A program made the translations under genes and the position numbers. A stretch of 64,000 bases of DNA, from the NCBI RefSeq assembly GCF_900009265.2, contig NZ_LR735026.1, positions 432,070 through 496,069 on the forward strand, in the 5' to 3' direction. Shown in pieces: positions 45,976-54,537 of the stretch (positions are counted from its first letter, which is position 1; each line of letters opens with the position of its first letter). Source of the stretch: Planktothrix paucivesiculata PCC 9631. Lineage in GTDB: Bacteria > Cyanobacteriota > Cyanobacteriia > Cyanobacteriales > Microcoleaceae. A model generated the notes under the pieces. That model saw only the letters and a list, made by a program, of their open reading frames with translations, was not told where the DNA came from and searched no databases.

Positions 45976-48147
45976 TTAAGGAATACACTGTCCTTTTTCC
46001 TTACCCAACGGAGAAAAGCCAGGGATCAGACGGCGATTAACCTCCTGTTCCCGTAACCAACCCAGGTTCCCGGCTTCTAAGGATAACGGAATAGGGGTGG
46101 CCGTTGGATCAACCTCTAACTGTCCATTCGTCCCTTCCTTGGGGGTGGGAGTCGAACAAATTTTAAGCTCTATCCAGGTTCCCGCTTGGGGAGTAGACTC
46201 TTTTCGCTGAACCTGAAATACCGTTCCCTCTGGGACAGTTCCCTTAATCGTGGTTTTCCCAAATTCGCTCAGGAGAGTAATGGGTGAGGAATTAGTGGCG
46301 GGGTTTCCCAATTGAATCAAGGATTGTAGGGTTAACAGACTGGTGGGCGATGCCGTAGGCGTGGGGACGGGAGTAATCAAAGAAGTATCGGCAGGAGTAG
46401 GCGCTTCCGTCGGTTGGGCTTGAGGATCATTCGGGTTAAATAATACGCCTAAACCATAGAGCAAAGCCCCTAGAATCCCTAATAACACAGCAATCCCCAG
46501 GGATAAGAACCAAATTTTACTCACCCTTGATTCATCCGGCTGATTACCAGCAATTTTGGTTTCGATCAAGGAATCTTCTGCATCACTGGTGTCGGAAGAA
46601 TCATCCCCCGAATCGTCGGTTAAAGGAATCACCGGAGGGATGCAAACGTCTTTCGGGCCATCGGGATCATCCTTGGGAACAACCGTAATTAACAATAAAG
46701 CCAGAGTAACGTTATCATGACCATTTTGAGTATTGGCAATTTCAATCAGACGATCCCGAACCGTCCCTAAATCCACTTCTTGACGCAAAACCGGTAAAAT
46801 TTCCGTTTGCCAATGTTGTTCTACCCGATCGCGATCGCTTAACCCATCAGAACACAATAAAAATACACAATCTTCATCCAGGGGAAACCGTTGTACCGTT
46901 GGATGCAGCGTCACCGATGAGGTAATGCCCAAAGCCTGAATTAAGGCCCCAGAAGCCCCCTGTTGCAAAGCATCTCGATAGATGGCGCAACCTAAACGCA
47001 CCTGGCGAGAAGCCACATCATCGTCCACCGTCACCTGATGACAACCACTGGAACTAATCCAATAAACCCGACTATCCCCCAAGTGGGTTAAATAAATTTC
47101 ATGAATATGGGCCAAGGCCATTACCAAGGTTGTTCCCATGCGTTCGCGACCTTGACGGTTTTCATCATCGTTGCGTTGACAAATCACGTCATTAGCGATG
47201 CAGGTTGCCCGTTTTAATTTAGGGGTTAAAGACAATGGATCCCAATGGGCTTGATGCAGGGGCATTTGTTCCACCTGCTGACGCAGAACATCAATCGCCA
47301 TCGAAGATGCGACTTCCCCGCCGTCCTGTCCCCCAATGCCGTCACAAACAATAGCCAGGGCTGCTTCCCCCGGAGTAACTTGGAGCGGTTTACTTCCCAG
47401 GGGATAACAGGCATCCTCATTATGGGAACGAGTGGGGCCAGCATCGGTTCCAGTGGCAATTTCAATCCGACGATGATAACTGCGTGCACAAATCGAGAGA
47501 GCCTGATCTAATTGTTGGATCAGTTGGGTGGACGTGCGTAATTCCCCCGAGGCCATTTGATGGGTCAGTTGTCGGAGGAATTTTTGGATTTGAGGCTGGG
47601 CGGTTGGAACCCACTGTTGCCAAAAATAACCTAATTGTTTGAGGGTGGGATTGTGGATGTCTAAGTCTAATTGCAACAACCGGACAAATCTTCCCTGAAG
47701 CCGCAGTAAGTGGGAATTGAGCAAACTCGAAGCGACATCTTGACGACTAAAGGGTTGCCAAAGTTGAGCAATTTGCCATAACCAATTGAGTTGGCGCATG
47801 GCGGTTGCATCGGGCCACAGGGCTGTTAAAGTGGGCATTAAGGTTTCCCCGTGCTCTGCAATCGGCCCTTTTTCCAAGAGAATGATCGGTTTATTAGTTT
47901 CTGCCTTAGCTGGGGAGATAATTCCATAGACCTGCGGAATGTGCAACCGATAGGCAAATAATTTTAGATAGGGAGAAATCTGATCAGAAATCTCGCTGGG
48001 TATTTCTGGCAAGAGATCTGGCCGCGTATCCACTACAATTCGATTGGTTTTGAGGAGGTAGCGATCTGCGATCAGCGTTCCCGAAGGTTTATCTTCGATT
48101 CCTTCGCCTACAGTCCACAGATAGTGTTTTGCCACAGGATTTTGCAT
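45976..48147 (-). CDS. PP2C-family protein phosphatase with membrane anchor
   Basis: 723-aa metal-dependent Ser/Thr phosphatase. Residues about 1-220 form an uncharacterised helical domain. The PPM domain follows (about 225-480), with GTDAGPTRSHNEDAC, AIVCDGIGGQDGGEVAS, THLGDSRVYWI, LLCSDGLSDRD and HDNVTLALL covering the metal-binding Asp set. An acidic linker precedes one transmembrane helix (about 545-570, IWFLSLGIAVLLGILGALLY), then a Pro/Thr stretch and an SH3-like C-terminus. Likely counters Hanks-type kinases. Monocistronic. Confidence 0.88.
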   Translation of the reverse strand: MQNPVAKHYLWTVGEGIEDKPSGTLIADRYLLKTNRIVVDTRPDLLPEIPSEISDQISPYLKLFAYRLHIPQVYGIISPAKAETNKPIILLEKGPIAEHGETLMPTLTALWPDATAMRQLNWLWQIAQLWQPFSRQDVASSLLNSHLLRLQGRFVRLLQLDLDIHNPTLKQLGYFWQQWVPTAQPQIQKFLRQLTHQMASGELRTSTQLIQQLDQALSICARSYHRRIEIATGTDAGPTRSHNEDACYPLGSKPLQVTPGEAALAIVCDGIGGQDGGEVASSMAIDVLRQQVEQMPLHQAHWDPLSLTPKLKRATCIANDVICQRNDDENRQGRERMGTTLVMALAHIHEIYLTHLGDSRVYWISSSGCHQVTVDDDVASRQVRLGCAIYRDALQQGASGALIQALGITSSVTLHPTVQRFPLDEDCVFLLCSDGLSDRDRVEQHWQTEILPVLRQEVDLGTVRDRLIEIANTQNGHDNVTLALLLITVVPKDDPDGPKDVCIPPVIPLTDDSGDDSSDTSDAEDSLIETKIAGNQPDESRVSKIWFLSLGIAVLLGILGALLYGLGVLFNPNDPQAQPTEAPTPADTSLITPVPTPTASPTSLLTLQSLIQLGNPATNSSPITLLSEFGKTTIKGTVPEGTVFQVQRKESTPQAGTWIELKICSTPTPKEGTNGQLEVDPTATPIPLSLEAGNLGWLREQEVNRRLIPGFSPLGKEKGQCIP

Positions 48148-48418
48148 TTGGGTTCCTCACGCCTGGCGTTGCCACTCAAAAGTGATCTTCTAAAATTTAG
48201 GATGGTTTACTGTTGTTCTCTACTTCACTGCCACGGGGCGACAACAAAGCACCGCAACAAATGGGCAATCCGGCTTGATTTTTATAACTCACCCTAAAAA
48301 TTAGCACCAATTGGCAATCAAGATCGGGTAATCTGAACTATTGTAGCCTTTGAGCATCACCATCTGGTTAACCGTTTGTTGTTAATTTTTCTTGGCTCCG
48401 GGCAAGGATGCTTACAGC

Positions 48419-48679
48419 ATGAGTGATTCTCCGCCTAACCCCTCCGATGACCCTAAGTTATTACCTGATTTGGAAATTAATGAACGCCTGACTCAACTCA
48501 AAAAGTCTCACGGTCACTATTACCAGATGATTAATTTAGAGGTTTGGGCTTTAATTGAAACCCTGGATCAGTTTTTTCCGGGTTCTTGGAATCGGTTTAT
48601 GAGTAACCGTCAACTTTCCCTGAAACAATTTTTACAACGTCAGCGATCGCAAAAACAATCTCCAGCACCGGATGAGTAA
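48419..48679 (+). CDS. Small hypothetical protein, 86 aa
   Basis: Starts MSDSPPNPSDDPKLLPDLEI. A longer frame back to TTG at 48392 adds nine residues and is less likely. It contains an aromatic helix (LEVWALIETLDQFFPGSWNR) and a basic tail rich in Gln and Arg. No known family. It is convergent with ndhM, separated by a clear hairpin. Confidence 0.65.
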   Translation: MSDSPPNPSDDPKLLPDLEINERLTQLKKSHGHYYQMINLEVWALIETLDQFFPGSWNRFMSNRQLSLKQFLQRQRSQKQSPAPDE

Positions 48680-48724
48680 GCTGATTTTAGCGCAATCATA
48701 AGGTTTAGGGCATCTACAAAGTCG

Positions 48725-48765
48725 CCATAAAGAGTCTGTATACAGTGAGTACAGACCCTTTATGG
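48725..48765. terminator. Bidirectional terminator hairpin between convergent genes
   Basis: Long arms CCATAAAGAGTCTGTA and TACAGACCCTTTATGG (one G-T mismatch) around a nine-base loop. It lies between the small hypothetical gene and ndhM. No long T run, but stem length and place fit termination from both sides. Confidence 0.65.
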
Positions 48766-48775
48766 TCTACTTTTA

Positions 48776-49108
48776 CTAACTGCTGAGTCGGGGTAATCCC
48801 ATGCTATAGTTCACCGCCCGACAGTTGAGGTTATAGCTAATTTCACCCTTTTGGATCAGCGATCGCACTAAATGCTCTAAATCTGACCCGATTCGGCGTA
48901 AATTATATTCGGTCAGGTCTTCGCCACTGGACGCTTCAACTAACTCGTCAAATTTGCGATAGACTTGTTGCAAAGCCTGATCATTCCAGTTAAATTCGTT
49001 ATCGGGATCAATATCCAAGGTCAATACTTGTTCATTGTTCACTAACTCCTCATCCTTAATTTCCGCCGTATAAATATGAATATGGCGAGTTGTTGATTTC
49101 AGCAGCAT
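48776..49108 (-). CDS. ndhM: NAD(P)H-quinone oxidoreductase subunit M
   Basis: 110-aa oxygenic-photosynthesis-specific subunit of the thylakoid NDH-1 complex (cyclic electron flow and respiration). It matches NdhM from MLLKSTTRHIHIYTAEIKDE to the C-terminal NLNCRAVNYSMGLPRL. Not found outside cyanobacteria and plastids, so it is a strong marker of the host. Monocistronic. Confidence 0.95.
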   Translation of the reverse strand: MLLKSTTRHIHIYTAEIKDEELVNNEQVLTLDIDPDNEFNWNDQALQQVYRKFDELVEASSGEDLTEYNLRRIGSDLEHLVRSLIQKGEISYNLNCRAVNYSMGLPRLSS

Positions 49109-49172
49109 AGGCGGTTTATCTGAATAGATTTTATCTTGATTGTTTTTTATTTTGACATTACTCCAGGAAATA

Positions 49173-49976
49173 ATGACTAATCTTTGGGATCAAATTTTTA
49201 ACTTTGCACTCACCACCGCCACCGACGTTGGACAACAGTTAATCCTCGATTTTGGCACAGTCCAAGCTGCGGAAAAAGCCGATGGTAGTTTAGTTACTCA
49301 GTCTGACCAATGGGCGGATCAAGAAATTCGCACCCGCATCGCTAATACTTTTCCCGATCATGGGGTGATCAGTGAAGAAGCTGAACATATTTTTCCGAAT
49401 ACCGACTGGTGTTGGGTAATTGATCCTTTAGATGGTACAACCAATTTTGCTAGAGGGATTCCGATTTGGGGGATTTCTCTAGGATTACTCTATCAAGGAA
49501 CTCCCGTATTTGGTTTAATCCATTTACCGCCTTTACAGCAAACCTTTCATGGGTTTTGGTATGGTGCATCGGGGTTAACCGGGCCAGAAGGAGCGTTTTT
49601 AAATGGTCAGCCTATCCATTCTAGTCCTGATCCTTTGAGTTCTAATCACTTCTTTAACCTCTGTTCTCGGAGTATTGCGATCGCTCCCCAAATTCCTTGT
49701 AAAATTCGGATGTTAGGGATGGCGGCTTATAACTTTCTAACGGTGGCCGTTGGCGCTACATTAGGGGGCGTGGAAGCCACTCCTAAAATTTGGGATATCG
49801 CCGGAAGTTGGGTTATTGTTAAAGCGGCGGGTGCGGTTTGGTATCCCCTCTCGACTGAACCTTTTCCCCTAGAAATTGACCGAAATTATGGAACTCAATC
49901 CTATCCTACATTAGTTGTGAGTCAACCTGAATTATTATCAGTATTTCAACCCTTGGCTAATGATTTTATCAATTAA
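49173..49976 (+). CDS. Inositol monophosphatase family protein
   Basis: 267 aa from ATG 49173 (AGGA upstream; a longer TTG start at 49140 is less likely). Metal-dependent phosphatase fold with ADGSLVTQSD, SEEAE at 67-71, the hallmark WVIDPLDGTTNF at 81-92 and the late WDIAGSWVI. Cyanobacterial members may act on inositol phosphates, histidinol phosphate or other sugar phosphates, and the sequence does not decide among them. It is convergent with the ArsA gene. Confidence 0.88.
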   Translation: MTNLWDQIFNFALTTATDVGQQLILDFGTVQAAEKADGSLVTQSDQWADQEIRTRIANTFPDHGVISEEAEHIFPNTDWCWVIDPLDGTTNFARGIPIWGISLGLLYQGTPVFGLIHLPPLQQTFHGFWYGASGLTGPEGAFLNGQPIHSSPDPLSSNHFFNLCSRSIAIAPQIPCKIRMLGMAAYNFLTVAVGATLGGVEATPKIWDIAGSWVIVKAAGAVWYPLSTEPFPLEIDRNYGTQSYPTLVVSQPELLSVFQPLANDFIN

Positions 49977-49977
49977 C

Positions 49978-50012
49978 TAGAAACCGGGTTTCTCGGAGAA
50001 ACCCAGTTTCTA
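49978..50012. repeat. AGAAACCGGGTTTCT palindrome
   Basis: Arms TAGAAACCGGGTTTCTC and GAGAAACCCAGTTTCTA overlap the IMPase stop region and precede the convergent ArsA stop. Same core as in the MITE at 11133. Confidence 0.65.
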
Positions 50013-50016
50013 AACT

Positions 50017-51204
50017 TTACACCTTCACTCCATTAGCAAACTTAATTTTTAAATAATCATCTTCCATTTTTGCCCCAGAAGGTTGCAACATAGCTAGGGC
50101 TTGAGGTAACACTAAATTCCGGCGATGATTGCCAATTCTGATATTAAGTTCATCCCCGGTTTTATTCAATTGAACTTGTTCTTTAGGAATCCCAGGTAAA
50201 TACAATTCTAGCGTATATTCATTATTATCTACCACCACTCTAAGTGTATTTTCTTGATAATAAACCTGGCTAGGATCTTCATCCTTATATAGCACTTCTT
50301 TCAATCTTTCTAGGGCTTCAAACCCACATAACTCCTCGGAAAATAACGGCACTTCCTTAACAGGTAAGGGGCTGAAATTGTCGTGGATTTCTTGACGATA
50401 CTGTTTTTGATTGTCTTTCCATTTTTGGAAAAAAGGATCAGTCACTTCATCAGGAATAATCCGATTAGAAATAACTAAATCCGTGGAAACATTATACAAA
50501 CTTAAATAGGCATGGGCGCGTAAAGATTCCTTAATTACCATTTTTTCAGGGTTTGTAACTAAACGCACCGAGGTTTGCGTATTATCCGTTAACACTTTTT
50601 CTAAGGCTTCAATTTTTTCATAAAAGTCATAAGGCGCGTCCATCACTTCTTTATCAGGTAAAGAAAACCCCGTCAAAGGTCTAAAAATCGGTTCAAATAG
50701 AGGACGCAACGCCACCGACATCCCTTGTAACGGTTTATAAAATTTTCTCATATACCAACCCCCGACTTCGGGTAAACTTAACAGTCTCAACGCTGTTCCC
50801 GTTGGGGCAGAATCAATAATTAATACTTCAAAATCTCCCTCATCATAATGGCGTTTCATCCGAACTAGACCAAAAATTTCGTCCATTCCCGGTAAAATAG
50901 CTAATTCTTCCGCCTGGACACCATCGAGTCCTCGCGCCTGTAATACCTGACTAATATAGCGTTTCACCGCCCCCCAGTTGCCTTCGAGTTCCATTAGGGC
51001 GTCCAATTCTGCCCCCCACAGGTTGGGTCGGACGAGACGGGGTTCGTGTCCCAAGGGCATATCAAAGCTGTCGGCGAGGGAGTGGGCGGGGTCGGTACTC
51101 AATACTAGGGTTTTATGCCCCAACTCGGCACAGCGTAAGCCTGTTGCTGCTGCAACGGAGGTTTTACCCACGCCACCTTTACCCGTCATTAGAATTACGC
51201 GCAT
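50017..51204 (-). CDS. ArsA/Get3-type ATPase with C-terminal HSP20-like domain
   Basis: 395-aa deviant Walker A ATPase: GKGGVGKT at 8-15, [16 protein letters not shown] (switch I) and [19 protein letters not shown] (switch II). The C-terminal 85 residues (from [20 protein letters not shown]) form a small alpha-crystallin-like domain, an ArsA_HSP20 fusion seen in cyanobacteria and plastid Get3 types. No arsB or other ars genes are near, so a chaperone or tail-anchored-protein targeting role is more likely than arsenite export. Confidence 0.88.
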   Translation of the reverse strand: MRVILMTGKGGVGKTSVAAATGLRCAELGHKTLVLSTDPAHSLADSFDMPLGHEPRLVRPNLWGAELDALMELEGNWGAVKRYISQVLQARGLDGVQAEELAILPGMDEIFGLVRMKRHYDEGDFEVLIIDSAPTGTALRLLSLPEVGGWYMRKFYKPLQGMSVALRPLFEPIFRPLTGFSLPDKEVMDAPYDFYEKIEALEKVLTDNTQTSVRLVTNPEKMVIKESLRAHAYLSLYNVSTDLVISNRIIPDEVTDPFFQKWKDNQKQYRQEIHDNFSPLPVKEVPLFSEELCGFEALERLKEVLYKDEDPSQVYYQENTLRVVVDNNEYTLELYLPGIPKEQVQLNKTGDELNIRIGNHRRNLVLPQALAMLQPSGAKMEDDYLKIKFANGVKV

Positions 51205-51236
51205 ACCGTTTTAAGATTAAAATTTGTTTACATTAT

Positions 51237-51629
51237 TTAACTGTAGCGGGTTTTCATCCCGAATAACTGTTTCACCACCTCCAAGCGCGAACAGTCCCAA
51301 TAGTCGATATGGCTTTCAATCAGGTTATGGGGGTTTAATTTGAGTTCACTCCGTCCAGGGATAGAAATTCTGGGTTTCCAGGGGAGGGGAGTTGTCCAAC
51401 TCAGTGTCCAACGGGTTTCTATTAAATTCTCGGTTTGAGTAATATTATGTAAATCCAGTTGAATCTCTAAAAACCAAGTTTTCATAAATCCAATCATTTG
51501 TTGATAGCGTTTTAACCCGTTAAATTGATTCATGGGGTCTTTAAAATAAACGTTATCGGCATAAATATCATAGCTTTGATTATCGGGAAATTGTTGATAA
51601 TCTTGTTTAATAATCTCAATAATATTCAT
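51237..51629 (-). CDS. DUF2358 family protein
   Basis: 130 aa from ATG 51629; a TTG six codons upstream is possible. It fits DUF2358 with DIYADNVYFKDPMNQFNGLK, LDLHNITQTENLIETRWTLS and HIDYWDCSRLEVV. These are NTF2-like cone folds common in cyanobacteria and plants, function unknown. It lies 32 bases upstream of the ArsA gene on the opposite side of its start. Confidence 0.8.
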   Translation of the reverse strand: MNIIEIIKQDYQQFPDNQSYDIYADNVYFKDPMNQFNGLKRYQQMIGFMKTWFLEIQLDLHNITQTENLIETRWTLSWTTPLPWKPRISIPGRSELKLNPHNLIESHIDYWDCSRLEVVKQLFGMKTRYS

Positions 51630-51688
51630 AATTTTATTATAACCCAAAACCGATTAATTTATTGTATCTAGCAGTAAACGGGAATTGC

Positions 51689-51967
51689 TCATTGAGAATT
51701 ATCAGGGTAACGTTTTGCTGTTCCATATAGGTAATGATCGTGATTGATTGACCAATCTGGAGGAGCCTCAACAGTTCCCGTTATTGATTCTAAGATATCC
51801 CAAGCATTTTGTTGATTTTGAACAAAAGTTATCTTTTGCTCAGTTTCTTTTTCGTGTTCTGTATTCCCTTCAGTATTCAAATAAGTTTGTAACCATTCTG
51901 CCAGTTGACGGACTTCAATAGCAGATAATTTTTGAATAGCCGCTTCAACTTCTGTTAGTGAATTCAT
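51689..51967 (-). CDS. Antitoxin-like protein, orphan
   Basis: 92 aa. N-terminal helix pair (LTEVEAAIQKLSAIEVRQLA) followed by a polar stretch and the tail EAPPDWSINHDHYLYGTAKR, typical of cyanobacterial antitoxins for PIN-type toxins. The toxin gene that normally follows is absent; DUF2358 comes next. It may be a relic or act in trans. Confidence 0.6.
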   Translation of the reverse strand: MNSLTEVEAAIQKLSAIEVRQLAEWLQTYLNTEGNTEHEKETEQKITFVQNQQNAWDILESITGTVEAPPDWSINHDHYLYGTAKRYPDNSQ

Positions 51968-52017
51968 CCTATTTTAGCGGTTAAGTAACAATTTGATTTT
52001 AACATTATTTCTCAATC

Positions 52018-52137
52018 CCTCGTTCCCTCGTTTCTAGGTTCTACCTAGAAATGCTAAAACGGTGGCTCTGCCACGAGTCAATAATAGAGGCAGAGCCTCA
52101 ATCATAGCATTGCCAGGCTGGAGCCTGGGAACGAGAA
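52018..52137. repeat. Multi-hairpin repeat with CGTTCCC/GGGAACG ends
   Basis: Four nested palindromes: TTTCTAGG..CCTAGAAA, GTGGCTCTGCCAC, GAGGCAGAGCCTC and CCAGGCTGGAGCCTGG. The outer ATGCTA/TAGCAT also pairs. It can fold into a cruciform. Position just after the STAND gene suggests a non-autonomous mobile repeat. Confidence 0.65.
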
Positions 52138-52143
52138 AATAAA

Positions 52144-53526
52144 TTAGTGCTTTTGCCTAGTTTTGACATATTGCGCCACCACCGGATTTAAACTAAAAAA
52201 AGTTATTTTTTCCCGATCTTGTATCTCCAATAAAAATCGCATACACAGAGATTTTATCGCATTAATTAAGTCGGAATTAGATAATTTTATTTTGTTTAAT
52301 ATGTCTGATAGGAGAACCCCTTCTGTTTCTTCGGCAAGCTGAGTAATTACCGTAACTTCTTCCTCTGTTAATCTTCCTAATAGTTGCTCTAAACGCGATT
52401 GTAATGATTCATCTAAAAGGGGCATATCATATTCCAAAAAATCAGCAACTTTACTACTAAATAATTCTCGAATCAGGGCAGCGGTTATATTTAACCAGAG
52501 AGGGTTGCCTTGATAGATATTAATTAGGGTTTCCCAGGTTTCTGCTTCTAATAATTGATATGAGCTTAAAATCTCTTTCGCGCCTAGACCTAAACTCCCT
52601 AAAACTAAAGAATGAATGGGGGAATTTGATTTTTCTAATTCGGCAATTTCCCTAGGTTTTTCCGAACTAATTAACAGGAAACAACTATTATGATTAACTT
52701 CGGTGATTTGTTTAAAAAATAACTGATAATCTTCATAGCCTGATTTATATTGTCCAGCAAGTTGACCACTGCTAAAAAGTGCCTGCACGTCATCGAGAAT
52801 AATTAGACATCGGTATTTTCGCAGATAATCGAGAGTTTGGGAAATTTTGGTTTCGATATTTTGGGGAATTTCTGATGATTCGGAGAAAATTTTTAGGATT
52901 TTGGAAAGATATTGTTCTAAGGTAGGGGAAAAGCGGAGACTTCGATAGATGATGTAATCAAATTGGGTTTTGATTTGGTCTATTAGGTGAAGGGCAAGGG
53001 TGGTTTTACCAATACCACTGATTCCTAGAAGTGCAATTAAGCGTGTGCGATCTTTTGTTATCCAGTTTTCGAGGGTGGAGAGTTGGGGAGTGCGATCGTA
53101 GAAGCTGAATATTTCGGGTGCGTCGCCTAAGTCTATGTGGAGTTGTTTGGGAGTTTGTTCGGAGTTTTGGGGTTTCGTTGGATTTCTCGCCCTTTCTTGA
53201 CAAATATTGAGGTTTTTAATCGCTACATAATCTCTACCTACTCTACCGATGGCTGATGAAAAGTTATCAAATTTCGCTTTTTCTAATATTGCTCTAAAAT
53301 TTCTTTTAGTAATATCTTCTCCCAATCCCTCTGAAAATATTTGCCATAATTGCGAACCGATATCTCTGGTATGGCCTTCACTGGAATGAGTCGCTTCAGC
53401 AATTTCTGGGTATGTTCGACCTTGGAATGTCCCTTCAAGGATAGCTTTTTGCAGATAGTCTATATGTTCTCCCGTCTTCGCGAAAATTAGCTCGTCTGCG
53501 AGTTTTAAGACTTCTGCGATTTCCAT
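52144..53526 (-). CDS. STAND (NB-ARC) ATPase without a repeat sensor
   Basis: 460 aa. Residues about 1-110 match the vWA-MoxR-associated N-terminal domain (TYPEIAEATHSSEGHTRDIG, with FSSAIGRVGRDYVAI). An NB-ARC ATPase follows: Walker A GISGIGKT at 168-175, Walker B LIILDD at 241-246, sensor-like CFLLISSEKP, GNPLWLNI in the helical part and a winged-helix end (LLGRLTEEEVTVITQLAEET). Family members usually continue into WD40 or TPR sensors. Here the protein stops after the winged helix. Likely a conflict or signalling switch, perhaps working with the next genes. Confidence 0.8.
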   Translation of the reverse strand: MEIAEVLKLADELIFAKTGEHIDYLQKAILEGTFQGRTYPEIAEATHSSEGHTRDIGSQLWQIFSEGLGEDITKRNFRAILEKAKFDNFSSAIGRVGRDYVAIKNLNICQERARNPTKPQNSEQTPKQLHIDLGDAPEIFSFYDRTPQLSTLENWITKDRTRLIALLGISGIGKTTLALHLIDQIKTQFDYIIYRSLRFSPTLEQYLSKILKIFSESSEIPQNIETKISQTLDYLRKYRCLIILDDVQALFSSGQLAGQYKSGYEDYQLFFKQITEVNHNSCFLLISSEKPREIAELEKSNSPIHSLVLGSLGLGAKEILSSYQLLEAETWETLINIYQGNPLWLNITAALIRELFSSKVADFLEYDMPLLDESLQSRLEQLLGRLTEEEVTVITQLAEETEGVLLSDILNKIKLSNSDLINAIKSLCMRFLLEIQDREKITFFSLNPVVAQYVKTRQKH

Positions 53527-53560
53527 AGGTCTGTCGTGTGCTGCGATTTGTCGTATTATA

Positions 53561-53612
53561 TCCGACTTTCCGACATTTCCGACATTTCCGACAAGATTCC
53601 GACATTTCCGAT
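53561..53612. repeat. TCCGAC iterons
   Basis: Six near-copies of TCCGAC(ATT) at 53561, 53569, 53578, 53587, 53598 and 53607, mostly 9 bases apart. They lie in the divergent promoter space between the STAND gene and the ParB-like gene, so they are a candidate regulator site. Confidence 0.6.
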
Positions 53613-53709
53613 TTGCTTGTCTCTGGAAAGTCCCGACATTACCAGATTCATCCTTGTAATATACTGAGCTTTAGGTGAACAAGATAAGAATAAAATTTCA
53701 AACAAGCAA

Positions 53710-54018
53710 ATGGAAATGAAACCTTGTGATTTATACTGCACACACGCTGACGCACTTAACCGGAGTAAAATTCGAGAAATGGCAGATGAAATTCGATTCA
53801 ACGGGGATTATTTGAGAGATAAATGGGAACCGATAAAAGTCTATTATTGTGATGGAAAATACTTAATTTTAGATGGTAATCATAGAACGATAGCTGCTAG
53901 TAAAGCAGGTATTAAAACACTTCCAGTTCTAGAATGCCCTAATGGTAATGAATTATGGACTACTGAAGAACTAAAAGAGGCTTCTAAAACATCGCGTCAA
54001 GTATTATGGATAGATTAG
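53710..54018 (+). CDS. ParB/sulfiredoxin-like domain protein
   Basis: 102 aa. Core motif LDGNHRTIAASKAGIKTLPV is the ParB/Srx-type (D-G-x-H-R) phosphate-binding loop, preceded by IREMADEIRFNGDYLRDKWE. Too short for a full ParB with helix-turn-helix, so more like stand-alone Srx/ParB enzymes in conflict systems. It starts downstream of the iterons and 25 bases before the next gene. Confidence 0.7.
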   Translation: MEMKPCDLYCTHADALNRSKIREMADEIRFNGDYLRDKWEPIKVYYCDGKYLILDGNHRTIAASKAGIKTLPVLECPNGNELWTTEELKEASKTSRQVLWID

Positions 54019-54043
54019 TTAATAAAACTACGAGGAGTGAAAT

Positions 54044-54346
54044 ATGGAAAGCCAAAAAATAATGAGTAAAGATGAGACAGGAACAAGAATAGATATTGAA
54101 TATGAAAAAGGCAGAAAACTAGGAAATGTTCATGTACAAAATGAATATAATCATAAAGAAACGCTTTTTACATATCCAGACGATCCTGATGATGATGAAA
54201 TTGAGGAAGCTATTAAATCATCTGATATTCTGAATCGAGCTTATAACCTTAAGAAACGCGAAAAAGTAGCGGAGCTTAAGAAGTATATAAAAAAGGGGAT
54301 TGAGATAATGACTACTTTTGCAGAAACAGGTTATACCTCTGATTAA
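54044..54346 (+). CDS. Hypothetical protein resembling polymorphic-toxin tails
   Basis: 100 aa from ATG 54044 with GAGGAG seven bases upstream. TGTRIDIEYEKGRKLGNVHV and the lysine-rich helix KKREKVAELKKYIKKGIEIM recall C-terminal domains of some Rhs/polymorphic toxins (RIDIE-x-GxxHVQ patterns), though catalytic residues cannot be named. It probably forms an operon with the ParB/Srx-like gene. Not certain; other small alpha/beta folds are possible. Confidence 0.5.
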   Translation: MESQKIMSKDETGTRIDIEYEKGRKLGNVHVQNEYNHKETLFTYPDDPDDDEIEEAIKSSDILNRAYNLKKREKVAELKKYIKKGIEIMTTFAETGYTSD

Positions 54347-54537
54347 GTAAATTTTGAGCGCTGCTTCCAAAATGGAAGGATTGATAAAAGTTGCGATCGC
54401 CAACATTTATAGGAAAGGTTAAAGGTTAGCCGATCGCTCCCTCGAATCTACTATGCAATAGCCAAAAGGATGCGAGAGGGTGCAGGGGGCGATTCTTCTT
54501 CTTAATATCATTGATAATTTTAAATTGGAGTATAAAT

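Noticed and set aside
53561-53612. Possible CRISPR or plasmid origin iterons
   Set aside because: Units are only about 9 bases, without spacers, and no replication initiator is encoded nearby.
53556-53801. 81-aa minus-strand frame across the iterons
   Set aside because: Low-complexity SEMSEM is an effect of the repeats; it overlaps the ParB-like gene.
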